Part shown: positions 1 through 12,199 of the stretch, piece by piece
Layout: every line of letters starts with the position of its first letter
Numbering within the stretch: the stretch's first letter is position 1
NCBI RefSeq assembly: GCF_000739875.1
Contig: NZ_BBJR01000047.1
Span: 1-64,000, forward strand
Length of the DNA stretch: 64,000 nucleotides
DNA from: Comamonas aquatica NBRC 14918
GTDB lineage: Bacteria > Pseudomonadota > Gammaproteobacteria > Burkholderiales > Burkholderiaceae_C
Reading direction: 5' to 3'
Translations under genes and position numbers: made by a program
Notes under the pieces: generated by a model
The model's database searches: none
Told to the model about the DNA's origin: nothing
What the model saw: only the letters and a program-made list of their open reading frames with translations

Positions 1-51
1 CCGCGCACATCCAGCAGGCCTGCTTTTGAGCGGCTGCCGCCACGAAAGTGC

Positions 52-87
52 CAGCCCCCGCGCACTGCGCCTGCGCGCCGGGGGCTG
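52..87 (-). terminator. Hairpin downstream of the pmd/lig operon
   Basis: A GC-rich hairpin pairs CAGCCCCCG (52-60) with CGGGGGCTG (79-87), with a further CGCA/TGCG pairing inside. It lies about 105 bases past the stop of ligC, the last gene of the leftward operon, so it may end that transcript. There is no clear U-run after it, so it could instead be a 3'-end stabiliser. The rest of the first 191 bases holds no gene that I can support. Confidence 0.4.
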
Positions 88-191
88 TGCGAAATGTGCC
101 GTTGTCGCACCCCGGCACACTCTTCATTCCATAGCTGCCAGCCCATACTCACATGGGCCAGCAGCCTATTTCACGCCTAAAACCCAACCGA

Positions 192-2559
<2,368 letters not shown>

Positions 2560-2622
2560 TCATTCACTGCGTGGGCGCTGGCCCTGCCCTGGTCGGCAGG
2601 TGCTGCGGACGCCCACCGGGGG

Positions 2623-3555
2623 CTACGCCTCTTGCGGCCAATACAGGCGCATCGGGTTGTCCACCAGCAGCTTGCGCTGCAGCTCGGCGGTCGGCGCGAT
2701 GTGCGGGATGAAGTCCACCAGCAGGCCGTCATCGGGCATGTGGTCCTTCAGATTCGGGTGCGGCCAGTCGGTGCCCCACAGCACGCGGTCGGGGAATTCC
2801 TCGACCACGCGGCGGGCGAACGGCACCACGTCGCGGTAGGCGGCCTGCTCACCATGAAGGGCCTGGGGGCCGGTGACGGACAGGCGCTCGGGGCAGCTGA
2901 CCTTGCTCCAGACGTTCGGGTGCTCGCGCATGAACTTCAGGAACAGGGCGAATTCTGCGCTGTCCACGCCCTGGCGCACGTCGGGGCGGCCCATGTGGTC
3001 CACGACCACGGTGGTGGGCAGGCGGGTGAAGAAGTCCCACAGCTCGGGCAGGTCCACGGCCTCGAAATAGATGACCACGTGCCAGCCCAGCTGGGCGATG
3101 CGCCCGGCAATCTCCATCAGCTCGTCCTTGGGCGTGAAGTCCACCAGGCGCTTGACGAAGTTGAAGCGCACGCCGCGCACACCGGCGGCGTGCAGCTGAT
3201 GCAGCTCGTCGTCGGTGATGGAGCGGCGCACCGTGGCCACGCCGCGCGCCCGGCCACCGCTGGCCAGGCAGGCATCGACCATAGCGCGGTTGTCGGCGCC
3301 GTGGCAGGTGGCCTGCACGATGACGTTGCGCGCAAAGCCCAGGTGGTCGCGCAGCGCGAACAACTGCTGCTTGCTGGCGTCGCAGGGGGTGTACTTGCGC
3401 TCGGGGGCGTAGGGGAATTCCGCCCCCGGCCCGAAGACGTGGCAGTGGGCATCGACCGCGCCGGCGGGCAGCTGGAAGCGCGGCCGGCTGGGGCCCCTGT
3501 ACCAGTCGAGCCAGCCGGGGGTCTTGGTGAAGTCACCGGTGGTGGGTGTGCTCAT
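2623..3555 (-). CDS. ligI: 2-pyrone-4,6-dicarboxylate lactonase
   Basis: This 310-residue amidohydrolase-family enzyme hydrolyses 2-pyrone-4,6-dicarboxylate to 4-oxalomesaconate (OMA). The sequence shows the N-terminal metal-site motif VDAHCHVFG, a VVDHMGRPD segment, and the C-terminal WGTDWPHP motif with its catalytic aspartate, all features of LigI/PmdD. The start at 3555 (MSTPTTGDF) was chosen over a much longer upstream extension because that extension would overlap ligK. It lies between ligK and the ligAB fusion, with gaps of 13 and 117 bases, and acts between LigC and the OMA hydratase. Confidence 0.93.
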   Translation of the reverse strand: MSTPTTGDFTKTPGWLDWYRGPSRPRFQLPAGAVDAHCHVFGPGAEFPYAPERKYTPCDASKQQLFALRDHLGFARNVIVQATCHGADNRAMVDACLASGGRARGVATVRRSITDDELHQLHAAGVRGVRFNFVKRLVDFTPKDELMEIAGRIAQLGWHVVIYFEAVDLPELWDFFTRLPTTVVVDHMGRPDVRQGVDSAEFALFLKFMREHPNVWSKVSCPERLSVTGPQALHGEQAAYRDVVPFARRVVEEFPDRVLWGTDWPHPNLKDHMPDDGLLVDFIPHIAPTAELQRKLLVDNPMRLYWPQEA

Positions 3556-3568
3556 CGCGGGCCTCCGT

Positions 3569-4252
3569 TCAGTCGATGTACTTGAGGCCGGCGGCTGCCA
3601 GCGGCTCGCGCATCTGGTACATGTCCAGGCCCAGCACGCCGTTGGCCAGCTTGGCGCGCTTCTCGCCTTCGAAGCTTTCGCGCTTTTGCGCGGCGGCCAG
3701 CACCTGGGTGGCGCGGGCGGCGGGCACGCAGACCACGCCGTCGTCATCGGCCACGATGACATCCCCCGGGGTGACGAGCTGGCCGGCGCAGACCACGGGC
3801 ACGTTGACCGCGCCCAGCGTGGCCTTGATGCAGCCCTTGGACGAGATCGCCTTGCTCCACACCGGGAAGTCCATGGCCTGCAGCGTCTTGACGTCGCGCA
3901 CGCCAGCGTCGATGACCAGGGCGCGGGCACCGCGGGCCTGGAAGCTGGTGGCCAGCAGGTCGCCAAAGTAGCCGTCGGTGCAGGGGCTGGTCACGGCGGC
4001 CAGCACGATGTCGCCGGGCTGAATCTGCTCGGCCACCACATGCATCATCCAGTTGTCGCCGGGCTGCAGCAGCACGGTGACGGCCGTGCCCGAGACCTGG
4101 GCCCCGGGGTAGATGGGTCGCACATAGGGTTGCAGCAGGCCGACGCGGCCCATGGCCTCGTGCACGGTGGCCGAGCCCAGGGCGCCCAGGCCGTCGGCCG
4201 CGGTGCGGTCGGCCCGTTGGATGTTGCGGTACACCACGCCAAGTTCGTACAT
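3569..4252 (-). CDS. ligK: 4-carboxy-4-hydroxy-2-oxoadipate (CHA) aldolase
   Basis: This 227-residue protein belongs to the RraA-like/HMG-CHA class II aldolase family. It cleaves 4-carboxy-4-hydroxy-2-oxoadipate to pyruvate and oxaloacetate, the last step of protocatechuate 4,5-cleavage, and commonly also decarboxylates oxaloacetate. The family signatures are visible: a GxxxVHEAMGR start (near residue 30), the [17 protein letters not shown]-like metal-binding stretch, and VIDAGVRD. The start MYELGVVY is preceded by AAGGAAAG; an upstream ATG seven codons earlier is less likely. A 120-base gap with large inverted repeats separates it from ligJ. Confidence 0.93.
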   Translation of the reverse strand: MYELGVVYRNIQRADRTAADGLGALGSATVHEAMGRVGLLQPYVRPIYPGAQVSGTAVTVLLQPGDNWMMHVVAEQIQPGDIVLAAVTSPCTDGYFGDLLATSFQARGARALVIDAGVRDVKTLQAMDFPVWSKAISSKGCIKATLGAVNVPVVCAGQLVTPGDVIVADDDGVVCVPAARATQVLAAAQKRESFEGEKRAKLANGVLGLDMYQMREPLAAAGLKYID

Positions 4253-4278
4253 GGTCTTTCCTTGTCTTTTCAAAAGGT

Positions 4279-4356
4279 GAGCAGCTGGCGCTCGTCTTTG
4301 CTGGTTTTCAAGGTGTTTTCTATTGAAAACCCTTGATTGATGTGCGCCAGCAGCTC
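4279..4356 (-). repeat. Nested inverted repeats between ligJ and ligK
   Basis: The short gap between ligJ and ligK is almost wholly inverted repeat. An outer 13-base pair, 4279-4291 with 4344-4356, matches with one mismatch, and an inner nine-base pair, GGTTTTCAA (4303-4311) with TTGAAAACC (4323-4331), is perfect. In the leftward mRNA this would fold into a long double hairpin. It has no clear U-run, so RNA processing, stabilisation or partial termination are all possible. Confidence 0.6.
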
Positions 4357-4372
4357 TGGTTTTTATGTCGTC

Positions 4373-5401
4373 TTATTTGCCCTGGGCCTTCAGCGCCGCA
4401 TCCAGGCGCGTGAACACGCGGCGGGCGTTGCCTTCGTAGACCATGTGCTTTTCCTCGGCCGTCAGGTTCTGCGTGGCCTCGATGTAGCGCTTGGTGTCGT
4501 CGTAGTAGTGGCCGGTCTGCGGATCGATGCCGCGCACGGCGCCGATCATTTCGCTGGCGAACAGGATGTTCTGGGTGGGGATCACCTCGGTCAGCAGGTT
4601 GATGCCCGGCTGGTGGTAGACGCAGGTGTCGAAGAAGATGTTGTTCAGCAGGTGCTCTTCCAGCAGCGGCTTCTTCATCTCCTGCGCCAGACCGCGGAAA
4701 CGCCCCCAGTGGTAGGGCACGGCGCCGCCGCCATGGGGGATCAGGAACTTCAGCGTCGGGAAGTGCTTGAACAGGTCCGACGTCAGGCACTGCATGAAGG
4801 CCGTGGTGTCGGCATTCAGGTAGTGGCTGCCCGTGGTGTGAAAGCAGCTGTTGCAGCTGGTGGAGACGTGGATCATCGCGGGTATGTCGTACTCCACCAT
4901 CTTTTCGTAGATGGGGTACCAGCTGGGGTCGGACAGCGGGGGCGACGTCCAGTGGCCGCCCGAAGGATCGGGGTTCAGGTTGATGCCCACGTTGCCGTAC
5001 TGCTCCACGCACTTGACCAGCTCAGGGATGCAGGTGGCAGGGTCCACGCCGGGCGACTGCGGCAGCATGGCCGCGGGAATGAAGTGGTCGGGGAACAGCT
5101 GGCTGACGCGATAGCACAGCTCGTTGCAGATGGCGGCCCAGGTGCTGGAGGTCTGGAAGTCACCAATGTGGTGGGCCATGAAGCTGGCGCGCGGGCTGAA
5201 GATAGTCAGGTCCGAGCCACGCTCTTTCATCAGGCGCAGCTGGTTGGTCTCGATGGTCTCGCGGATGTCGTCGTCGCTGATGCGCAGGTCGCTGGCCTGG
5301 GGGGTCAGGGCCGGGTCTTTCAGGCCGGCGATCTGCAGATCGCGCCAGGCGCCCAGGGCGGCCGGGGCGGTGGTGTAGTGGCCGTGTACGTCGATGATCA
5401 T
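4373..5401 (-). CDS. ligJ: 4-oxalomesaconate (OMA) hydratase
   Basis: This 342-residue amidohydrolase-superfamily protein would hydrate 4-oxalomesaconate to 4-carboxy-4-hydroxy-2-oxoadipate. The metal-binding start MIIDVHGHYTTAP (His6, His8) and the FLIPHGGGAVPYHWGRF segment match LigJ/PmdE and related ACMSD-type enzymes. The start at 5401 is supported by GAGGA and by the family's usual N-terminus; the open frame extends further upstream without a good ribosome site. It is followed by ligK, the next enzyme, and preceded by the transporter gene. Confidence 0.92.
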   Translation of the reverse strand: MIIDVHGHYTTAPAALGAWRDLQIAGLKDPALTPQASDLRISDDDIRETIETNQLRLMKERGSDLTIFSPRASFMAHHIGDFQTSSTWAAICNELCYRVSQLFPDHFIPAAMLPQSPGVDPATCIPELVKCVEQYGNVGINLNPDPSGGHWTSPPLSDPSWYPIYEKMVEYDIPAMIHVSTSCNSCFHTTGSHYLNADTTAFMQCLTSDLFKHFPTLKFLIPHGGGAVPYHWGRFRGLAQEMKKPLLEEHLLNNIFFDTCVYHQPGINLLTEVIPTQNILFASEMIGAVRGIDPQTGHYYDDTKRYIEATQNLTAEEKHMVYEGNARRVFTRLDAALKAQGK

Positions 5402-5468
5402 GGGGGAAGTCCTCGCAAAAAAGTGGAAGAACCCAGTCGGGGTGGTGGCAGGCCGGGGCGGCCTGCCC

Positions 5469-6824
5469 TCAGTGCCCGTCCTTGGGGCTGGTGGCTTGCT
5501 TGATGACCAGGGCGGCCGTCGCAATCAGGCCTGGAATGGCCACCACGGTGAAGATCTGGCTGAAGCCCAGGTGGCGCGCCGTCAGCTCGGCCACCAGGAA
5601 GGACCCGGCAATGCCGCCGAAGCGGCCAATCCCCAGCATCCACGCCACCCCGGTGGCACGGCCACTGGTGGGATAGAAGGCCGCGGCCAGCGCGGGCATG
5701 GACGACTGGGCCGTGTTCATCAGGGTGCCTGCCACAAACACCGCCACCACCAGCCAGCCCAGGCTGCCCGCCTCCTGGCCGATCCACCAGATGGAAGCCG
5801 CCGTCAGCGCATAGCCCACGGCAATGATGCGATTGGCGTTGAAGCGATCCATCAGCCAGCCAAAGAACACCGCCCCGACGCCGCCCAGCGGGAACAGGGC
5901 CGCCACCAGGGTGGCCGTCTGCGGCTCCAGCCCGCCTTCCTTGAACAGCACCGGCATCCAGTTCATCAGCGCGTAGAAGATGACCAGGCCCATGAAGTAC
6001 GCCAGCCACAGCATGAACGAGCCCAGGCGGTAAGGCTTGGACAGGACTACGCCCATGCCGCTCTTGCCGGCCACGGCCGCCTTGCGCTCCGTCATCACGA
6101 ACTGCTGCACCTGCAGCACAGCATCGCCGGCTATGCGCGCCAGCGGCTTGCGGATGCGGTCTGCCGCATAGCCCCGGGTCACCATGTAGCGCACCGACTC
6201 CGGCAGCACCAGCACCAGCAGCACCACGACCAGCAAGGGCACGACGCCGCCCAGGTGCAACACGCTGCGCCAGCCGAAATGCGGGATCATCCAGGCCGCC
6301 AGGAATCCACCCAGGGCCGCGCCCAGTGGAAAGCCGCAGAACATGGCATTGGTCAGCATGGCGCGGCGCGCGTCGGGGCAGTACTCGCTCATCAGCGTCA
6401 CCGCGTTCGGCATGGCCGCCCCCAGCCCCAGGCCGGTGACAAAGCGCAGCGCGGTCAGGGTCTGCAGATCGTGCGCATAGCCCGATGCCAGGCAGCCCAC
6501 AGCAAACACCAGCACCGACCCCACCAGCACCGCCTTGCGGCCAAAGCGGTCGGCCAGCGGGCCGGAGCACACGGCACCGCCGGCCAGGCCAAACAGTGCC
6601 GCGCTGAGCACGGGCGCCAGGTCGGGCTTGCTCAGGCCCCACTCGGTCAGCAGCGACGGCGCGATGTAGCCGATGGCGGCCGTGTCGAAGCCGTCCAGCA
6701 GCACGATGACAAAGCACAGGGCAAAGATCGCCCATTGGAAGCGGGAGAACGGGTGCTCGTTGAGCACGGTCTGCACATCGGCGGTCAGCGCAGCAGCGCC
6801 TGGGGCCTGGGGAACTTGTCGCAT
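5469..6824 (-). CDS. MFS aromatic acid:H+ symporter (PcaK/PmdK type)
   Basis: This 451-residue protein is a 12-helix major facilitator of the aromatic acid:H+ symporter family. The DGFDTAAIGYIAPSL stretch in helix 1 and GPLADRFGRKAV in the loop after helix 2 are its family motifs. It likely imports protocatechuate, 4-hydroxybenzoate or a related acid across the inner membrane. It lies second in the operon, 67 bases ahead of ligJ, the place occupied by pmdK in described Comamonas clusters. The exact substrate is inferred from context only. Confidence 0.9.
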   Translation of the reverse strand: MRQVPQAPGAAALTADVQTVLNEHPFSRFQWAIFALCFVIVLLDGFDTAAIGYIAPSLLTEWGLSKPDLAPVLSAALFGLAGGAVCSGPLADRFGRKAVLVGSVLVFAVGCLASGYAHDLQTLTALRFVTGLGLGAAMPNAVTLMSEYCPDARRAMLTNAMFCGFPLGAALGGFLAAWMIPHFGWRSVLHLGGVVPLLVVVLLVLVLPESVRYMVTRGYAADRIRKPLARIAGDAVLQVQQFVMTERKAAVAGKSGMGVVLSKPYRLGSFMLWLAYFMGLVIFYALMNWMPVLFKEGGLEPQTATLVAALFPLGGVGAVFFGWLMDRFNANRIIAVGYALTAASIWWIGQEAGSLGWLVVAVFVAGTLMNTAQSSMPALAAAFYPTSGRATGVAWMLGIGRFGGIAGSFLVAELTARHLGFSQIFTVVAIPGLIATAALVIKQATSPKDGH

Positions 6825-6931
6825 GGGAAAACCTAGCTTGTCTCTGGTGTTATAGGTGGTGCTGGCTTGCCGAAGGCCTGTGCCCGCCCTCGCAGGCAGG
6901 CGGCCGGGCGCACGCGGCGCCCTCGGCGGTT

Positions 6932-7639
6932 CTAGAGGGTGGCGGGGACGGCGGCCGGCGCCATGCCCTGCTGGTGCTTGGCCGCCGCGGCAGCCTCGGA
7001 GGCCATGAAGGCCAGCAACTGCTGCACGGCCTGCGCCTGGGCAGAACCCGCCACCACGGCGCCGGAAAAGATGGTGTCGATGGCCACGGCGTCCGGCAGC
7101 GGCCCCACGATGGTGATGCCGGGCACGTGGATCAGCTCGCTCAGTTGCTGGAAGCCCAGGGCCACCTCGCCATCGGCCACCAACTGGCCCACGGGCACGC
7201 CGGGGCGGGCCTGGACCAGGCGTGGCTGCAGCTGCTCGGCCACGCCCCAGGCTTGAAACAGTTTTTGCAGCGCCACGCCGCTGGGGCCGGTGGAATAGCC
7301 GATGCTGGGCGCGGCCAGCACGGCATCGCGCAGCGCGGCTTCGGTACCGATGTCGGGCGGCTCGGTGCCCGCCAGCACGGCCACGGCCGTGCGGGACAGC
7401 ACCAGGTCCACCTTGCTGCCGGCCACGGCATGGCCGCTGGCGATCAGCTGGTCAATCGCGTCCGAGGCCAGGAACACGGCGTCAAAGGCTTCGCCGGCCT
7501 GCACGCGCCGGGCGGCATCCACGCCGCCCACCGATTCCAGGGCCAGGGCCGCGCCCCCGCGCGCCTGCCAGGCCTGCGCCAGCTCGGCCAGCACCCGGCG
7601 CGTGGCCATGGAAGAAATGCCTGTGATTGCGGTGTGCAT
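6932..7639 (-). CDS. ModA-like binding-fold protein without signal peptide
   Basis: This 235-residue protein resembles molybdate-type (ModA/PBP II) solute-binding proteins: it starts MHTAITGISSMATRRVL, then has VGGVDAARRVQAGEAFDAVF and VALGFQQLSEL stretches typical of that fold. It has no signal peptide or lipobox, so it is predicted to be cytosolic, and no ABC permease or ATPase is nearby. It is the first gene of the pmd/lig operon, where described Comamonas clusters have the poorly understood pmdU. The operon otherwise lacks an oxalomesaconate tautomerase (LigU/GalD type). A role as tautomerase or as ligand sensor is speculation. The start 7639 avoids translating the tandem repeat upstream. 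Confidence 0.75.
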   Translation of the reverse strand: MHTAITGISSMATRRVLAELAQAWQARGGAALALESVGGVDAARRVQAGEAFDAVFLASDAIDQLIASGHAVAGSKVDLVLSRTAVAVLAGTEPPDIGTEAALRDAVLAAPSIGYSTGPSGVALQKLFQAWGVAEQLQPRLVQARPGVPVGQLVADGEVALGFQQLSELIHVPGITIVGPLPDAVAIDTIFSGAVVAGSAQAQAVQQLLAFMASEAAAAAKHQQGMAPAAVPATL

Positions 7640-7685
7640 GCCAATGTCTCCGATCGATGGTGCCTGCTGCTTCTCGACATGGCCG

Positions 7686-7738
7686 CAAGGCCATGGCGCA
7701 GGCTTTTCATGCAAGGCCATGGCGCATGGCTTTTCATC
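7686..7738. repeat. Tandem 26/27-bp duplication upstream of the pmd operon
   Basis: Two near-identical units, 7686-7711 and 7712-7738, abut each other; each reads CAAGGCCATGGCGCA then (T)GGCTTTTCAT and holds a GCCATGGC palindrome. The pair sits 47-99 bases upstream of the first gene of the leftward operon, so it could be a double operator or simply a local duplication. The remainder of 7640-7830 shows no gene. Confidence 0.7.
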
Positions 7739-7830
7739 CATTGTGAAGAGGTGCGTGCCCTGCGGCTAGCCAGGGGCACCGCTAGCAGCTATGCCCTGAA
7801 AGCATAGGACGCGACCACCCTCTCCCCGAT

Positions 7831-9120
<1,290 letters not shown>

Positions 9121-9145
9121 CGCAGAAGATCACGCTCACCCCCCC

Positions 9146-9919
9146 ATGCCCGACATCGCCCACGCGGATTACATCGCCGGACTGGCCAAAGGCCTGGCCG
9201 TGCTGGAAAGCTTCGACACCGAGCGCCAGCGCCTGAACGCCACCCTGGCGGCCCAGCGCGCCGGTATCACCCGGGCGGCGGCGCGGCGCCACCTGCTGAC
9301 GCTGGCCCACCTGGGCTACCTGGAAAGCGATGGCCAGTATTTCTGGCTGGCGCCCAAGGTGCTGCGTCTGTCGGGCAGCTACCTGGCCTCGGCCCGCCTG
9401 CCACGCACCGTGCAGCCCACGCTGACGCGCCTGGCGGTGCAGACCGGGCTGTCGTGCTCCGTCGTCGTGCTGGACGGGCCCGAGGTGATCATCGTGGCAC
9501 GCAGCGCCACCAGCGAACAGCCCGAGCGCCGCCTGGCCCACGGCCTGCACCTGGGCAGCCGCCTGCCGGCGCACGCCACCTCCACCGGCCGCGTGCTGCT
9601 GGCCAGCCTGGACGACGAGGCGCTGGAGCAGTGGCTGCGCCAGCACCCCTTGCCGCGCCTGACGGCGCACACCGTGACCTCGGCCCAGCACCTGCTGTCG
9701 CTGCTGTATGGCGTACGCCAGCAGGATTACTGCCTGGCCCGTGAGGAGCACGAGTTGGGCGTGCACGCCATCGCCGTGCCCCTGCGCAACCCGCTGGGGC
9801 ACACGCTGGCGGCGCTGAACGTGGTGTGTGCCCCGCAGCGCATGCCGGCAGAGGCCATGCTGCGGGATCTGCTGCCTTTACTGCAGGAAGCCGCACGGGA
9901 CCTGCGCCCCATGCTCTGA
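9146..9919 (+). CDS. pobR: IclR-family regulator of 4-hydroxybenzoate use
   Basis: This 257-residue protein has an N-terminal winged helix (residues about 10-70; LAVLESFDTERQRLNATLAAQ) and a C-terminal IclR effector domain with STGRVLLASL and EHELGVHAIAVPLRN. The family includes PcaR, PcaU and PobR of the beta-ketoadipate field. Its position divergent from pobA, with paired operator-like repeats between them, argues that it activates pobA with 4-hydroxybenzoate as effector. The start at 9146 (MPDIAHAD) was preferred over an ATG at 9107 because the latter lies inside the operator repeats. Confidence 0.88.
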   Translation: MPDIAHADYIAGLAKGLAVLESFDTERQRLNATLAAQRAGITRAAARRHLLTLAHLGYLESDGQYFWLAPKVLRLSGSYLASARLPRTVQPTLTRLAVQTGLSCSVVVLDGPEVIIVARSATSEQPERRLAHGLHLGSRLPAHATSTGRVLLASLDDEALEQWLRQHPLPRLTAHTVTSAQHLLSLLYGVRQQDYCLAREEHELGVHAIAVPLRNPLGHTLAALNVVCAPQRMPAEAMLRDLLPLLQEAARDLRPML

Positions 9920-9922
9920 TTT

Positions 9923-10813
9923 TTAAATCACCTGCTGGCTGAGCTGGCGCAGCACTTCCGCCGTGCGCTTGATCAGGGGCGTGGCCTGCTTCTTGGAGGA
10001 CTGCGCCAGGCACAGGGTGCTGACGATCTGCGGCTCCACCACCGGCAGCACGGCCAGGCCGGCATCGTCCGTGGCATGGTTCACGGCGCTGGCCGTCAGG
10101 GCCGCATAGCCGTAGCCGCTGCGCACCAGGTCCAGGATGGCAGGCACGCTGGAGACTTCCCAGACCACGTTCAGCTTGACCTGCGACAGCGTGGCCTGGG
10201 CCTCCATCAGCTTGCGGAAGATCTGGCCGCGCTGCGGCATGATCAGCGGAAAGTCCGACAGCTCACTGAACGCCACCTGCCGGCGACCCGGCAAGGCGCG
10301 GGCCGGGCCAATCAAGCACAGCGGCTCCTGCAGCACCGGCACCACCTCGATGTTGGGGTTGGGCTCCGGCGTGTAGACCAGACCCAGATCCATGCGCCCG
10401 GAGGTCAGCCACTCGGCGATGTTCACGGAAAAACCCTCCACCACGGCCAGGCGCGCCTTGGGCATCTCCTTGCTGAAGGTGTCGATCAGCGGCAACGTCA
10501 ACCGCCGCGCCAGGCTGGGTGGCAGGCCGACGACGATACGGCCCACGGGCTCGTCGCGGTGGCTGCCCAGGTCTTCCTTGGCCAGAGCCACGCGCTGCAT
10601 GATGGCGTGCCCATGCTCCAGCAGCCGCCGGCCGGCATCGGTCAAGGCCACGCCGCGCCCTGTGCGGATCAGCAGGGTTTCCCGCAGCTCGATCTCCAGG
10701 GCACGCACTTGGCGGCTCAGCGCCGGCTGCGCAATGTCCAGCAACAGTGCGGCCTTGCTGAAGCTGCCGGTCTCGGCGACATGTACAAATGTTTCAATCT
10801 GCTGCAGGTTCAT
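9923..10813 (-). CDS. LysR-type transcriptional regulator
   Basis: This 296-residue protein is a typical LysR regulator: helix-turn-helix near residues 18-37 (SFSKAALLLDIAQPALSRQV) and a periplasmic-binding-like effector domain from about 90. It faces the Bug-type binding protein gene across a 217-base gap, so it may control that gene, itself, or the aromatic operon; in Comamonas a LysR protein (PmdR) is reported to regulate pmd genes, from memory. Its 3' end is three bases from the convergent pobR stop. The effector cannot be read from the sequence. Confidence 0.88.
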   Translation of the reverse strand: MNLQQIETFVHVAETGSFSKAALLLDIAQPALSRQVRALEIELRETLLIRTGRGVALTDAGRRLLEHGHAIMQRVALAKEDLGSHRDEPVGRIVVGLPPSLARRLTLPLIDTFSKEMPKARLAVVEGFSVNIAEWLTSGRMDLGLVYTPEPNPNIEVVPVLQEPLCLIGPARALPGRRQVAFSELSDFPLIMPQRGQIFRKLMEAQATLSQVKLNVVWEVSSVPAILDLVRSGYGYAALTASAVNHATDDAGLAVLPVVEPQIVSTLCLAQSSKKQATPLIKRTAEVLRQLSQQVI

Positions 10814-11030
10814 GATTAAGGGAATGTACTAGCAAGCTATGCTAATCCGATATAGCTGTTAGCGGGTGTCACCCCTGGAAAGAATCATGCATCCTGAGAC
10901 AATCCGCTTGGATTTGATCTAAATCGGGTCAGCAGCCATACCCGCAACGCATGGCAGTCGCCCATCTGGCCCCATCCACCCCACAAGAAGGCTGGCCACA
11001 GCCTCGGGCCCTTGGCTTTCAGGAGACAAC

Positions 11031-12026
11031 ATGAGCACATCGGATTTCACACTGACACGCCGCCGCGCCGGCATGGCCCTGGGCGCGCTGGCTTTGGGCG
11101 CCGTGGGCGGCCTGCGCGCCCAGCCCCAATGGCCGACCAAGTCGGTGCGCATCATCAACCCCTTCCCCGTCGGCGGCGGTCCGGACGGCACCTCGCGCAT
11201 CCTGTCGGAGAAGCTGGGCCGCCTCTGGAACCAGCCCGTGGTGGTGGAAAACCGCCCCGGTGGCAACGGCTTCATCGCCATCGACGCCTTCAAGCGCGGT
11301 GCCACCGATGGCACGGACATCATCCAGCTGGACAACGTGCACATCGCGGCCTACCCTTCGCTGTTCAAGAAGCTGCCGTATGACGTGGCCCAGGACTTCA
11401 ACGTCGTGCTGCCGCTGTTCCGCACCTTCTTCTTCGTCTGCGTGGCCAACGACAGCCCGTACAAGACCGTGGGCGACCTGATTGCCGCGGCCAAAGCCCG
11501 CCCCGGCCAGCTGAACTATGGCTCGTGGTCCGTGGGCAACCCGGTGCACCTGGGCTCGGCCCTGCTGGAATCGCTGACCGGCACCAAGATGGAACACATC
11601 ATCTTCAAGGAGACCAGCCAGCTCTACACCAGCGTGGCCAATGGCGAACTGGCCTTTGCCCTGGGGTCCTCGGGCACGGCCGGTCCGCTGGCCCGCTCCG
11701 GCAAGCTGCGCTTCCTGGCCGTGATGGCCCCGCACCGCCTCAAGGGCTACGAAGACGTGCCCACGATTGCCGAATCGGGAGGCCCTGCCGATGCCATCGT
11801 GACCGGCTGGAATGCCCTGGCCGTTTCGCCCAAAACGCCGGCCGAGGTGGTCGCCAAGCTGCGCCAGGACGTGACCAAGGTGCTGCACGACCCGGACATC
11901 CAGCCCAAGTACCAGACCTTCGGCTACGAGAGTTACTTCCCGACCGAGGCCGAGTTCAAGCAGTTCATGCTGGACGAGAGCAAGCGCTTTGGCGATGTGA
12001 TCCGCCGCGCCCAGCTGTCGCTCTGA
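11031..12026 (+). CDS. Tripartite tricarboxylate transporter binding protein (Bug family)
   Basis: This 331-residue protein is an exported Bug/TctC-type solute receptor. The N-terminus TRRRAGMALGALALGAVGG looks like a Tat-type signal. The mature part has the family landmarks VRIINPFPVGGGPDGTSR, VVENRPGGNG and the YGSWSVGNP region. Such receptors bind carboxylates or aromatic acids and normally work with TctA/TctB membrane proteins, which are absent here. AGGAG precedes the ATG. Divergence from a LysR gene and closeness to the aromatic operon suggest an aromatic acid ligand, unproven. Confidence 0.9.
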   Translation: MSTSDFTLTRRRAGMALGALALGAVGGLRAQPQWPTKSVRIINPFPVGGGPDGTSRILSEKLGRLWNQPVVVENRPGGNGFIAIDAFKRGATDGTDIIQLDNVHIAAYPSLFKKLPYDVAQDFNVVLPLFRTFFFVCVANDSPYKTVGDLIAAAKARPGQLNYGSWSVGNPVHLGSALLESLTGTKMEHIIFKETSQLYTSVANGELAFALGSSGTAGPLARSGKLRFLAVMAPHRLKGYEDVPTIAESGGPADAIVTGWNALAVSPKTPAEVVAKLRQDVTKVLHDPDIQPKYQTFGYESYFPTEAEFKQFMLDESKRFGDVIRRAQLSL

Positions 12027-12045
12027 GCCCTGCGGGCCTGGCAAG

Positions 12046-12079
12046 AAAAAAGGGGGCTCGCACCACGGTGCTGGCCCCC
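12046..12079 (-). terminator. Intrinsic terminator for the DUF4148 gene
   Basis: GGGGGC (12052-12057) pairs with GCCCCC (12073-12078) around an inner CACCACGGTG stem. Read leftwards it is followed by TTTTTTCTT, so it is a good terminator for the leftward gene 12200-12496; read rightwards it may also stop the Bug transcript. Confidence 0.75.
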
Positions 12080-12199
12080 TCTCTCCATCCCTGTGCCGAC
12101 CCGCTCATCCAGCAGCCATCGGCTGTGCATCCTGAACTTCAGAAGACTGGCACAAGGGCCCGCCCAGTGGGCGGTGCGTCTGCAAGTGCAGATCGGTCT

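Noticed and set aside
7640-7741. Longer start for the ModA-like protein covering the tandem repeat
   Set aside because: The extension translates the duplicated DNA into low-value sequence, lacks a signal peptide and would place the start within the likely promoter region.
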